From positions 1 through 36,916 of the IMG/VR virus record IMGVR_UViG_3300025070_000103: a stretch of DNA of 36,916 nucleotides, one strand, 5' to 3'. This stretch comes from a virus. A program made the translations under genes and the position numbers. Below, one piece after another: positions 7,746-13,803 of this stretch (position 1 is the stretch's first letter; every line of letters begins with the position of its first letter). Under the pieces are notes generated by a model. That model was given only the letters and a program-made list of their open reading frames with translations, did no database searches and was not told the DNA's origin.

Positions 7746-9381
7746 TTACTGCGTCCTCCTTTGGCTTACTTGTCTCTGACATTCTACCAGTAAAGTTATC
7801 ATACTTCAGGTAGCAACATGCACCAGTAAGCCCAGAGTAGCGGTTCTTGAGCACACGCACTGTTGTCGTGTTACGGCGTTCAGGGTTGTCATCCTGCTGG
7901 TCACGCTCCAAACCAATCACCATGTCAGACAATTGTGCTATAGCCTGAGAACCACGCAGTTCACTTAGACTAATCTGCCCACCGTCCTCGTGTGCCTTGC
8001 CTTGGGTACGCTTCAGGTGTGACACAAGGAACAACCCTACGCCTAGCTCCTGCACCAGTGACCGTAGCTTGGTCATTATGGCATCAATGGCTTTACGCTC
8101 ATCACCGTTGTCCTGTGCTGACACAACGATGGACAGGTGATCTAGGATGATCCACTTGCAGTCCAGCGCCTTAGCCATGTATCTGACCCTAGCCAACAGG
8201 TTGTCCTCGCTGGTGCTGCCCCAGTGGTCAAACAGGTAGAACCTGCCGGTGCCTAGGGTGTCCTCCCAGTAAGGAAACGCTAACTCAGGGTCAAGGTCTT
8301 CCTCAAGGTGCAATGGACAGTCTGCCTCTACTGACATGATGCCCAGTGCAGTCCGAGCAACATCTTCTTCCAATGCTAGGATTCCAATGTTGTCCTCCGT
8401 TGCCCTTAACAGGTAGTGCTCTAACTCCCTGACCATTTGAGATTTACCCATGCCTGACCCTGACGTGATCGTCACTAGCTCATATGGTCTAAATCCTTTG
8501 GTGTAGGTGTTGAGTCCCTGCCAAGGATACGGTATTGACTTTACCTTGATCTTGTTGGTTAGGGCATCCCATGTGTCACTGCCTTGGATAATCCCATCAG
8601 GCTGATAGACCTTGGAATTCCACCACGCAGAAGTGAAGTCTCTCACCTTGTTGGCTACCAGCATCTCACTAGCGTCCTTCAAGGGTAGCTTGACTATCTT
8701 GAGCTTGCTTGGTGAGAACAAGTCCTTGATGTCATCTATGGCCTGCTGGCCTGCCTTGTCACCGTCAAAGCAAACAACCACGTTGTCGTAACCTTCAAGG
8801 AAATCCAGGTTTTCTTTGATCTCTTTAGCCGCTGACGCTGCTCCGTTACGCAGTGAGACTACGTCCCATTTGCGCTCAAACATCTCAGAGACACTTAGCG
8901 CATCTAACTCTCCTTCTGTGATTGTTATGTACTTACCACCACCACGGCACGTTTGCTGTCCGAACAGACCTACATTTGTGGTCATGTCACCTGTAGCATG
9001 GAAGTCCTTAGTCTTCACATGGCGTATCTTGGTGGCTTTCAGTTCGTCAGTGTCAGTGCTGTAGTACGGGTATATGTGTTTTGCAATCTCACCGGAGGCG
9101 TTGTACTCCACCATGACGTTGTACTTCCTACACGTCTCTTGGCTGATTCTCCTGTCCGGTATTGCTGCTATGACTCCCGATGATGTCATGTCTTCTAATG
9201 GCCTCCTTGGTTGGGGCTGTAGCTTAACTACGTTGCCATTTGAGTTTTCATGGTGATTGCACCCTGCTGCAAAACAATGAGCCGACCCGTTGCTATAACG
9301 GGCCAGCGCATCACTTGAGCCACACTTAGGGCATGGCTCATGTTTTACAAAGGTGCTCTTTTCTCCACTAAAGGTCGGCAT
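7735..9381 (-). CDS. Bifunctional DNA primase-helicase (T7 gp4-like)
   Basis: A 548-residue primase-helicase (T7: 566). An N-terminal zinc finger uses C17, C20, C36 and C41. A TOPRIM primase core has E157 in ITEGELDAL and D206/D208 in CFDGDKAG. The RecA/DnaB-type helicase has Walker A G308-S314 (GSGMGKS), Walker B ending in D414 (WIILDH), and a later arginine-rich NRYSG stretch. It would form a hexamer that unwinds DNA and lays primers for the adjacent polymerase. It overlaps the ssb and polymerase genes by 14 and 11 bp, indicating one transcript. Confidence 0.96.
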   Translation of the reverse strand: MPTFSGEKSTFVKHEPCPKCGSSDALARYSNGSAHCFAAGCNHHENSNGNVVKLQPQPRRPLEDMTSSGVIAAIPDRRISQETCRKYNVMVEYNASGEIAKHIYPYYSTDTDELKATKIRHVKTKDFHATGDMTTNVGLFGQQTCRGGGKYITITEGELDALSVSEMFERKWDVVSLRNGAASAAKEIKENLDFLEGYDNVVVCFDGDKAGQQAIDDIKDLFSPSKLKIVKLPLKDASEMLVANKVRDFTSAWWNSKVYQPDGIIQGSDTWDALTNKIKVKSIPYPWQGLNTYTKGFRPYELVTITSGSGMGKSQMVRELEHYLLRATEDNIGILALEEDVARTALGIMSVEADCPLHLEEDLDPELAFPYWEDTLGTGRFYLFDHWGSTSEDNLLARVRYMAKALDCKWIILDHLSIVVSAQDNGDERKAIDAIMTKLRSLVQELGVGLFLVSHLKRTQGKAHEDGGQISLSELRGSQAIAQLSDMVIGLERDQQDDNPERRNTTTVRVLKNRYSGLTGACCYLKYDNFTGRMSETSKPKEDAVNEL

Positions 9382-9739
9382 CTATGCCGTTGCTGTCTTC
9401 GGCTACCTCTAGCACCCGCACTGCGTTTAGGTACGTTGGTGTGCCGTGTACAGGATCTGGGGCTGCTGTTTTGTAACTTAGACGCACTGTAGAACCCCGA
9501 GTGATGCTACCAATAAAAGGTTGATCGTTTGCGTCAATGACTTTCACATTGAATTTACTACTGAACTTCCTTTGCTTGTTACCTTCATACTCCCGCAGCT
9601 TAACACCCTGTTTGGCTAACAGATCAGCATTTTCATCGTCCAAGGTGATAGTCAAGGTGTACTTGCCTGTGTCCTGTCCGTTGTATACTTCTGTGCTGTC
9701 CAAGTGAGCAAATGCTGCTTTACCACTAACTACTGCCAT
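9368..9739 (-). CDS. Single-stranded DNA-binding protein (T7 gp2.5 / DUF2815-like)
   Basis: A 123-residue protein with alternating beta strands compatible with an OB fold (KYTLTITLDD; KFSSKFNVKVID; STVRLSYKT) and an acidic C-terminal tail ending EDSNGIDADL, as in phage ssDNA-binding proteins that recruit polymerase and helicase through that tail. It is shorter than T7 gp2.5 (232). It directly precedes and overlaps primase-helicase, and an AGAGG eight bases before the ATG is a good ribosome site. The ACTAAAG inverted-repeat cluster lies just upstream. Confidence 0.8.
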   Translation of the reverse strand: MAVVSGKAAFAHLDSTEVYNGQDTGKYTLTITLDDENADLLAKQGVKLREYEGNKQRKFSSKFNVKVIDANDQPFIGSITRGSTVRLSYKTAAPDPVHGTPTYLNAVRVLEVAEDSNGIDADL

Positions 9740-9760
9740 ATCAATTACCTCTAAGGTTTA

Positions 9761-9831
9761 CTTTAGTTTACTAAAGAGAGCTAAAGAATAATCATTATGA
9801 TTAACAAAATGTATTCCTTGCTCTCTTTAGT
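9761..9831. promoter_or_regulatory. Nested inverted-repeat cluster upstream of ssb
   Basis: GCTCTCTTTAGT at 9820-9831 is the exact reverse complement of ACTAAAGAGAGC at 9770-9781 (12-bp arms, 38-base loop). CTTTAGT-TT-ACTAAAG at 9761-9776 is a second palindrome sharing one arm, and TAATCAT-T-ATGATTA at 9789-9803 is a third inside the loop. Competing arms suggest binding sites for a dimeric protein, a transcript structure, or an origin element in the leader of the replication operon. The repeats are seen directly; function is inferred. Confidence 0.7.
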
Positions 9832-9833
9832 CT

Positions 9834-9863
9834 ATTGTACATGAATTTGACTCTTGTTGTCCT
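9834..9863 (-). promoter_or_regulatory. Possible sigma70-type promoter for ssb-helicase-polymerase operon
   Basis: On the minus strand AGGACA (9858-9863) and TACAAT (9834-9839) are separated by 18 bases, matching consensus -35 and -10 at 4/6 and 5/6 positions. Transcription would start near the outer arm of the inverted-repeat cluster, which would then act as an operator or leader hairpin. The match is moderate and could be chance in AT-rich DNA. Confidence 0.35.
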
Positions 9864-9869
9864 AAATCA

Positions 9870-10058
9870 TCATGAAAATTTTTCATGTTGGGATGTTAAC
9901 CGTTTCACCTCCTCAAGTCTTTTGACTAAATCTTGCACCTCATTGTCGTCTACCTTTTGGTTTGGGAACCTCGCCTTCAGTGATTCCACGTTGCAAGGGT
10001 TGCACAAATCTATCTTGTCTTTGTCCTCAAGTAGCACGTTACAGGCTTTGCAGCGCAT
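9870..10058 (-). CDS. Small zinc-finger protein, 62 aa
   Basis: A 62-residue protein with a CxxC pair at positions 3-6 (RCKACN) and a second at 19-22 (LCNPC), giving a one-zinc ribbon, followed by a charged helix with heptad-like Val and Leu spacing (about residues 36-55). Small four-cysteine proteins of this sort are common in phages and may bind DNA, RNA or a host protein; no function is known here. The start codon shares one base with the stop of the preceding gene (TGATG). The stop lies inside a 17-bp palindrome at 9871-9887. Confidence 0.75.
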   Translation of the reverse strand: MRCKACNVLLEDKDKIDLCNPCNVESLKARFPNQKVDDNEVQDLVKRLEEVKRLTSQHEKFS

Positions 10059-10297
10059 CAGTGTATCTCCTGTGACTCTGGGCCTATCAATTGCGCGTAT
10101 AAGCCCTCTAAATCCTCCGTAGAGCGGTTTTCCAAGTCATCATGTAGGTAGGCACTGCACATGGCTATCATCTCGCTAACGGACATTACGTTAAGCCTGT
10201 ACTCACTCAAGGTGTTAACTATCATGTCGCGCCTGTTTTGCTCTGGGTCAGGTTCTCGGTCATCCGTTACGTCTTCATCAAAATATGTTGTACTCAT
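10058..10297 (-). CDS. Hypothetical acidic protein, 79 aa
   Basis: An unrecognised 79-residue acidic protein. The first 20 residues are polar and probably disordered (many Asp, Glu, Pro); residues 21-75 look helical, including MIVNTLSEYRLNVMSVSEMI and a conserved-looking SAYLHDDLENRSTEDLEGLY. There are no membrane segments. It overlaps the upstream 54-codon gene by ATGA and the downstream zinc-finger gene by TGATG, so it is part of a coupled early gene chain. Confidence 0.7.
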   Translation of the reverse strand: MSTTYFDEDVTDDREPDPEQNRRDMIVNTLSEYRLNVMSVSEMIAMCSAYLHDDLENRSTEDLEGLYAQLIGPESQEIH

Positions 10298-10458
10298 TTG
10301 CTAGACACCTCCTGAAGCCCGTGCCAATCGTTTATGGCAAAAGTGATTTTCTTGTCGTGTGGGATATACAGGCTACGCTTGCCAAGATGGTACCCAATGT
10401 AACATCTACCAAATGACATTCCCCATCTTCTCTTTACTTTTCTTAAACGGTAAATCAT
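10294..10458 (-). CDS. Small basic protein, 54 aa
   Basis: An ATG-start frame of 54 codons with AAGGA five to six bases upstream and a stop overlapping the next gene by ATGA, so it is well supported despite its size. The product is basic and aromatic; MIYRLRKVKRRWGMSF is followed by beta-like segments RCYIGYHLGKRSLYIP and KKITFAIN. The second half resembles the end of its 77-residue neighbour (RYSLYMHPSKKDVYVFKIN), hinting at a shared fold or an old duplication. Function is unknown; a nucleic-acid or host-target binder is possible from charge and position. Confidence 0.72.
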   Translation of the reverse strand: MIYRLRKVKRRWGMSFGRCYIGYHLGKRSLYIPHDKKITFAINDWHGLQEVSSK

Positions 10459-10470
10459 GTTCCTTGCTTC

Positions 10471-10704
10471 CTAATTTTTGTTGATCTTGAATACATACAC
10501 ATCCTTTTTGCTTGGGTGCATATACAGACTGTAACGTCCTTTGCAGTATGCAAAAGCGGCGGATTGAACGTTAGCTCTTTTGGACTTCTCTACTAAAAAC
10601 CACTCGCCTTGGCGCATTCCTTGCATTAACGGTTTCCACGTTCCTTGATTGCGTCGGTATAGTTGCTTTGGTGCTGGCGTGTTTGCTATTTTGTAAAATC
10701 TCAT
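10471..10704 (-). CDS. Hypothetical protein, 77 aa, small phage-type alpha/beta protein
   Basis: A 77-residue basic protein whose layout (W-x-PL, then a MRQGEWFLV strand, an ANVQSAAFAYCK helix, and a final YVFKIN strand) resembles a widespread class of short phage proteins of unknown function that I cannot name with certainty. A good AAGGA ribosome site lies nine bases before the ATG. It sits in the first-transcribed part of the minus arm, where takeover and anti-defence factors are often found, but no specific role can be assigned. Confidence 0.7.
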   Translation of the reverse strand: MRFYKIANTPAPKQLYRRNQGTWKPLMQGMRQGEWFLVEKSKRANVQSAAFAYCKGRYSLYMHPSKKDVYVFKINKN

Positions 10705-10729
10705 TGGTTAGTTTCCTTTTGGTTTTGGT

Positions 10730-10951
10730 TTAGTTTAACTCTTCTTGCCACTGGTTGCACTTGGCGCAATAGTGACCGTCGGGGTATTGTTCCACGGTTC
10801 CACGTCCCGACAGGCTTTCATATTCCGCCGGTACGTATTCCCATGAATGGTTGCAGTCTTTTACCGGCTCAGGTCGCCGTATTGAGTCCGCAAGTGCTTT
10901 AATTTCCTCCGCTAGTTCAAGTATTGATTTGTCGCTGTGGTTTCTTCTCAT
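10730..10951 (-). CDS. Hypothetical zinc-binding protein, 73 aa
   Basis: The start at 10951 is preferred: a GGGAG lies 11 bases upstream, just before the stop of the previous gene; ATGs at 10990 and 10969 would overlap that gene more. The 73-residue product has an N-terminal helix (SILELAEEIKALADSIRR) and then C-x-H (DCNHSWEYVP) and HYCAKCNQW motifs that could hold one zinc ion. The WEY-to-CxKC layout resembles short zinc-ribbon phage proteins of unknown function. Confidence 0.68.
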   Translation of the reverse strand: MRRNHSDKSILELAEEIKALADSIRRPEPVKDCNHSWEYVPAEYESLSGRGTVEQYPDGHYCAKCNQWQEELN

Positions 10952-10955
10952 GATG

Positions 10956-11135
10956 TTAAATTCTCCCATCGTTGTACATTTCAAACACAAGATCAGTCAA
11001 AACGTCGTATTGATCGTCGCTTAGGTTATCCGCTGACATTGTAACACCACCGCTTTTGTAATTGTACACAATGACGTTAAACGGTGTCGGGTTAGGTACA
11101 TCATCAACGTGGAATTCAATATCTGTTATTCTCAT
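10956..11135 (-). CDS. Hypothetical acidic protein, 59 aa
   Basis: An unrecognised protein of 59 residues from ATG 11135, chosen because TTGGAG sits seven bases upstream and the ATG overlaps the stop of the upstream membrane protein (ATGA). An ATG at 11162 would add nine residues but lacks that support. The chain starts with a beta strand (RITDIEFHVDD), a second strand (FNVIVYNYKSG) and a C-terminal helix with LSDDQYDVLTDLVFEMY, so it is probably a small alpha/beta fold. Confidence 0.65.
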   Translation of the reverse strand: MRITDIEFHVDDVPNPTPFNVIVYNYKSGGVTMSADNLSDDQYDVLTDLVFEMYNDGRI

Positions 11136-11287
11136 GATGATACTCCAAGTAATAGCGCCCACATTAGGTAGACGCCAAGAATGATTGTAATAGCCGCTGT
11201 TGTTTTGTTCAACACTGAAAACACCAATGCCTCGTTTTGCTGTTGTTCGCGCTCTTCACGCCTTGAGAGTGTATAATCTGTCTTCAT
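11132..11287 (-). CDS. Small single-pass membrane protein, 51 aa
   Basis: A 51-residue protein with a charged, glutamine-rich N-terminal half (RREEREQQQNE) and one clear transmembrane helix at about 29-49 (TTAAITIILGVYLMWALLLG). It overlaps its neighbours by ATGA on both sides, which supports real translation. Small early membrane proteins in phages may block superinfection, affect membrane potential or serve lysis; nothing here selects among these. There is no signal peptidase motif. Confidence 0.7.
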   Translation of the reverse strand: MKTDYTLSRREEREQQQNEALVFSVLNKTTAAITIILGVYLMWALLLGVSS

Positions 11288-11520
11288 CGGTTCAAGTCCT
11301 GTTTGGTAAATCCATATTCCGCAAGCCTACTAAACAACAAGTCATCAAGCAAGTCTTTTTCTGACTTGTTTTTCTGTCTGTTCATGCTGATAGTGTCAGC
11401 CCAAGCTATCTGCAGGCGCACTGGTGGCTCCGTGTCTATGCGGACGTTAAAGAATGCTTGCGCCGTGTGGCAAACCTCTATGCAAGCTAGGTCGCCTTGC
11501 CTGTTTGTTATTGTTCTCAT
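11284..11520 (-). CDS. Hypothetical protein, 78 aa
   Basis: An unrecognised 78-residue protein. The first half alternates strands (LACIEVCHTAQAFFNVRID, then PVRLQIAWADT), and the second half is a charged helix pair (SEKDLLDDLLFSRLAEYGF). Two cysteines in the first strand region are too close to be a standard zinc site. Overlaps of ATGA at both ends place it in the coupled early gene chain. No function can be given. Confidence 0.68.
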   Translation of the reverse strand: MRTITNRQGDLACIEVCHTAQAFFNVRIDTEPPVRLQIAWADTISMNRQKNKSEKDLLDDLLFSRLAEYGFTKQDLNR

Positions 11521-11870
11521 GCTAAAAGTTCTCCATCGGTTGTGTAGTAATCAGTAGAGCCAAATGCCTCGGCTATTTTTTGGAACTTGTCGGCGTAGTT
11601 GCCGATGATGTAACTGTAGGCTTTGGGACGATCCCAGAAGCCGGTGCCGTGACCATTGCGTGACAGGTAAAAGTCATGCGCCGCTTGTTGTCTGTTGTCA
11701 TCATTCAAGTAGCAGTCAATAAGCGACAGGAATGCTAGGCAATCAATTGTGGCCTCTCTGTGGCAATCTTCGTCAAGCTCTTGTGGTTCAATGTCAGCCA
11801 CCCAAAACGCTGTATCTAGGTATTGCTCTAAGAAGTTTACTTCTTTGTCTGTCAGTGTGATTGTGGTCAT
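11517..11870 (-). CDS. Conserved phage protein with RNGHGTGFWDR motif, 117 aa
   Basis: The start at 11870 has GGAG nine bases upstream; an ATG at 11930 would overlap the 57-codon gene upstream in another frame. The 117-residue product has an N-terminal helix pair (TDKEVNFLEQYLDTAFW) and a block around FYLSRNGHGTGFWDR followed by a helix and FGSTDYYTTDGEL. That block is characteristic of small phage proteins I have seen in many tailed phages, with no established function known to me. The conserved G, H, W, D and R could form a ligand or nucleic-acid site. Confidence 0.72.
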   Translation of the reverse strand: MTTITLTDKEVNFLEQYLDTAFWVADIEPQELDEDCHREATIDCLAFLSLIDCYLNDDNRQQAAHDFYLSRNGHGTGFWDRPKAYSYIIGNYADKFQKIAEAFGSTDYYTTDGELLA

Positions 11871-11874
11871 GCTG

Positions 11875-12048
11875 TTATGCTCCAAAGTAATAGCTACTAG
11901 TGTTGGTGTTAGTCTGCAATGCGCTGCCATTTTTGTTTGGTATGCCGTAGATCTTAACTAGGCGTTTTAGTTCTGTTTTATATTTCTCTTGGCTATAGGT
12001 TAGCAGTTGCTCGTTGCCGTCTAAGTAAATTTTGTAGGTAAAAATCAC
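11875..12048 (-). CDS. Small hypothetical protein, 57 aa, GTG start
   Basis: A GTG-start frame of 57 codons with GGAG eight bases upstream, ending five bases before the next start. The product starts with a strand (VIFTYKIYLDGNEQLLTYS), then a basic helix (EKYKTELKRLVKIYG), then a polar Asn/Thr/Ser tail ending SSYYFGA. Codon use is like the neighbours. The compact fit between genes and the ribosome site support it, but no family is recognised. Confidence 0.6.
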   Translation of the reverse strand: MIFTYKIYLDGNEQLLTYSQEKYKTELKRLVKIYGIPNKNGSALQTNTNTSSYYFGA

Positions 12049-12074
12049 GCTGTTTGCTCCGTTGTTTTTGCTTG

Positions 12075-12380
12075 TTAAAAGTCTCTAACCATCACGCCGC
12101 CATTATCCAAGAATAACAGCAAAGTGTGATCGTTTAAGTCTTCAGCCGTTTGTATCTCGTTGCTGTATTGGTCGCAGGCTTCCTCAACGCTGTCGTATTC
12201 TGACCACTCACAGCACAAAGCGATCACGTCGAGGTGGATGTCCTCCCCTATGTCCTCGGAAAACTCGTCAAAGTACTTAAACAGGGCATCAAAACCCCAG
12301 CGGCTGAATTGCTCGCCTCTACCGTAACTTTGGAACTCATGGCGCAACTCGTCGCCGTTGTACATTGGTGCTACTAACAT
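12075..12380 (-). CDS. Conserved phage hypothetical protein, 101 aa
   Basis: A 101-residue acidic protein with GFDALFKYFDEF, EDIGEDIHLDVIALCCEWSEYDSVEEA and a C-terminal TLLLFLDNGGVMVRDF strand pair. This layout, especially the LDVIALCCEW-SEY core, recurs in small phage and prophage proteins of unknown function. GAGG eight bases before ATG 12380 supports the start. It is the second gene of the minus arm. I would not assign a function; anti-restriction or host-takeover roles are only positional guesses. Confidence 0.72.
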   Translation of the reverse strand: MLVAPMYNGDELRHEFQSYGRGEQFSRWGFDALFKYFDEFSEDIGEDIHLDVIALCCEWSEYDSVEEACDQYSNEIQTAEDLNDHTLLLFLDNGGVMVRDF

Positions 12381-12467
12381 GTGTCTATCCTCTTCTTCTG
12401 TTGTTGTGTTTGGCTAAATGCTGCCACTGATGCGCTCTGATGTAAACCAAAGCGCATCTATGGAGCA

Positions 12468-12812
12468 CTAGGCGGTGGCTTCCGCTATCTTTTGCTCTTG
12501 GGTTTCTATTTGATCCTGTAGCAACTCAATAATTACTCTGAGATTTCTACCGTTTACTCTTGTCTTCATCGCTAAATCACGAAGGCAATCAGAGTAGTAG
12601 GAAGACCCAGCCCACCCATAAGCAAGGGACATCCCTGTCTTAACAACGCCTTCCTTCATTAGTTCATGTATACGGTCGTTGTTCTTAATACGGCGGCTTT
12701 CTAAGCCATTGGGGTTAAAGTAGTGAAACTGAGCCACTTGTTTGTTATTAGCCAATCCTTTGTCGCTTGTGGCTTCCTGAGTTACGTACATGTAGGTGCT
12801 GTAGTGGCCCAT
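12468..12812 (-). CDS. First gene of the minus-strand arm, hypothetical protein, 114 aa
   Basis: An unrecognised 114-residue protein, first to be transcribed leftwards from the divergent control region. GGAG nine bases before ATG 12812 is a good ribosome site. The middle has polar and glycine-aromatic segments (SLAYGWAGSSYYSDCLRDLA) and the C-terminus is a helix with coiled-coil character (LRVIIELLQDQIETQEQKIA). It has no membrane segment and one cysteine. As the promoter-proximal gene it is likely expressed early. Confidence 0.7.
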   Translation of the reverse strand: MGHYSTYMYVTQEATSDKGLANNKQVAQFHYFNPNGLESRRIKNNDRIHELMKEGVVKTGMSLAYGWAGSSYYSDCLRDLAMKTRVNGRNLRVIIELLQDQIETQEQKIAEATA

Positions 12813-12845
12813 CTTGTCGGTCTCCGTTGTTGTCTTGTTGTGGGT

Positions 12846-12877
12846 ATTATAATTATCCAGCCAGATCTCAAAGTCAA
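12846..12877 (-). promoter_or_regulatory. Possible leftward early promoter
   Basis: On the minus strand a perfect TATAAT (12846-12851) lies about 34 bases before the first gene of the left arm. The nearest good -35, TTGACT (12872-12877), is 20 bases away, longer than the ideal 17. An overlapping GATAAT at 12852-12857 gives 14 bases. The position is right for an early promoter, but the spacing makes it weak or activator-dependent. Confidence 0.4.
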
Positions 12878-12914
12878 TACCGATTAGGTATAAAAACCCA
12901 GGTTCTTATGACTA

Positions 12915-12979
12915 CTTGAGAATGCTTGAGTGTACCTATATAGGTACTACACTAGCTCACACTCTTCAGCATTCTCAAG
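12915..12979. promoter_or_regulatory. Inverted repeat enclosing a 16-bp perfect palindrome
   Basis: CTTGAGAATGCT (12915-12926) and its exact reverse complement AGCATTCTCAAG (12968-12979) flank GTACCTATATAGGTAC (12932-12947), which is self-complementary over 16 bp. Extra CTTGAG and CTCAAG hexamers at 12925 and 12985 extend the symmetry. This looks like an operator or origin structure; the arrangement is read directly and its role is inferred. Confidence 0.75.
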
Positions 12980-12990
12980 CTCCCCTCAAG

Positions 12991-13129
12991 CTAACCGTTA
13001 GGCTGAGACTCTCAGGTAGACTTAGGTTAACTGTTGTACTCTGTTGCGCCCCTAAGTCTAACTGTTAGCGCCAGGTGGTGCGCCTAAGTCTAACTGTTGT
13101 ACTCTGTGGTGCGCCTAAGTCTAACTGTT
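12991..13129 (+). repeat. TAACYGTT iterons at 31-32 bp spacing
   Basis: The octamer TAACTGTT begins at 13028, 13059, 13091 and 13122, spacing 31, 32 and 31 bp, about three helical turns, so all copies lie on one face of the DNA. A TAACCGTT variant begins at 12992. Three copies sit in the longer exact unit CCTAAGTCTAACTGTT (13051, 13083, 13114), and some form CTAAC-N-GTTAG half-site palindromes. Phased repeats are typical of sites for an initiator or regulator binding cooperatively. Confidence 0.85.
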
Positions 13130-13336
13130 GGGCTAAGGGGGCTAACAACAAGGGTACGGGGGGCCGCTGTGGCTGCGTATAATTATTGTAGTAGGCACTC
13201 AAGTTCTCAAAAGTAGAATTTAGAAAACAACAGTAAATTAATAAAAAAGTAAGCATTTACTAACCTATGTAACCTCTTGTTAACACAAGTAAACTTAAAA
13301 CTTTGACTGAGTCAAGAAAATAACAGTAAAAAGTAC

Positions 13337-13365
13337 TTGACAAATGCTAAAAAGTATGCTATAAT
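13337..13365 (+). promoter_or_regulatory. Perfect sigma70 promoter for the rightward structural arm
   Basis: TTGACA (13337-13342), a 17-base spacer and TATAAT (13360-13365) match the bacterial consensus fully, with TGC before the -10 (extended -10). Transcription would begin about 30 bases before the small terminase gene. The spacer is largely shared with the second promoter at 19087, so both are probably recognised in the same way by host RNA polymerase. Confidence 0.9.
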
Positions 13366-13401
13366 AAAGAGGTATCTTAAGAAACATTAAGGCAATACAT
13401 T

Positions 13402-13803
13402 ATGGATAATCAAAATGATCCTCCTAAGAGAAAGCGAGGTAGACCTAGGAAGGGTGAGATAGTTGAGAAGACTACTGGCTCTAGGGGAAAGGTAGGTCGG
13501 CCTAAAGGAGATGCTTCAATTATCAATGAGTACAAGGCTAGGATGTTAGCTTCTCCTAAGTCTCGTAAAGTATTAGATAGTATATTTGATGCAGCACTTA
13601 ATGATGACCATAAGAATCAAGCAGCAGCTTGGAAGCTGGTTATGGACAGGATGTTACCCTTAAGTTACTTTGAAAAGGATAGTGCTGGTGGTAGGCAGTC
13701 TGTACAAATTACTATCTCAGGTGTACCTAGTACCATCTCATCACAGAATAATGACAACTCCAATGACCCCATTGAAGGAGAGTACACCAACAATGACGTT
13801 TAA
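13402..13803 (+). CDS. Putative small terminase subunit with two AT-hook motifs
   Basis: The 133-residue first gene of the right arm. The basic N-terminus has two AT-hook-like GRP cores (KRGRPRKG and KVGRPKGD), suited to minor-groove DNA binding. A helical central domain (residues about 37-92) includes ASPKSRKVLDSIFDAALNDD and AAAWKLVMDRMLP, and the C-terminus is polar and disordered. Position just before the large terminase, DNA-binding character and size suggest the packaging recognition subunit; no catalytic motif is expected. The assignment is contextual. Confidence 0.62.
   Translation: MDNQNDPPKRKRGRPRKGEIVEKTTGSRGKVGRPKGDASIINEYKARMLASPKSRKVLDSIFDAALNDDHKNQAAAWKLVMDRMLPLSYFEKDSAGGRQSVQITISGVPSTISSQNNDNSNDPIEGEYTNNDV

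Larger units (their letters stand above)
12813..13401. other. 589-bp divergent control region, candidate origin
   Basis: This is the only long gene-free stretch. It separates the leftward replication arm from the rightward structural arm. From left to right it holds a weak leftward promoter, a 12-bp inverted repeat around a 16-bp palindrome (12915-12979), five TAACYGTT repeats (12992-13129), G-runs near 13136-13164, an AT-rich stretch (about 13178-13330) suited to strand opening, and a perfect rightward promoter (13337-13365). Iterons beside an AT-rich tract resemble a replication origin; this is inference. Confidence 0.6.

Noticed and set aside
12991-13129. CRISPR array
   Set aside because: The intervals between octamers are themselves partly repeated and of 23-24 bases, the units are short, and no cas gene is present; phased binding sites fit better.
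13178-13183. TATAAT as a rightward promoter
   Set aside because: The bases 17 upstream are G-rich with no -35 likeness, while a perfect promoter lies 160 bases downstream.
13065-13256. Minus-strand frame of 63 codons across the iterons
   Set aside because: Its composition is dictated by the DNA repeats and an AT-rich tract; no ribosome site and no protein-like pattern.
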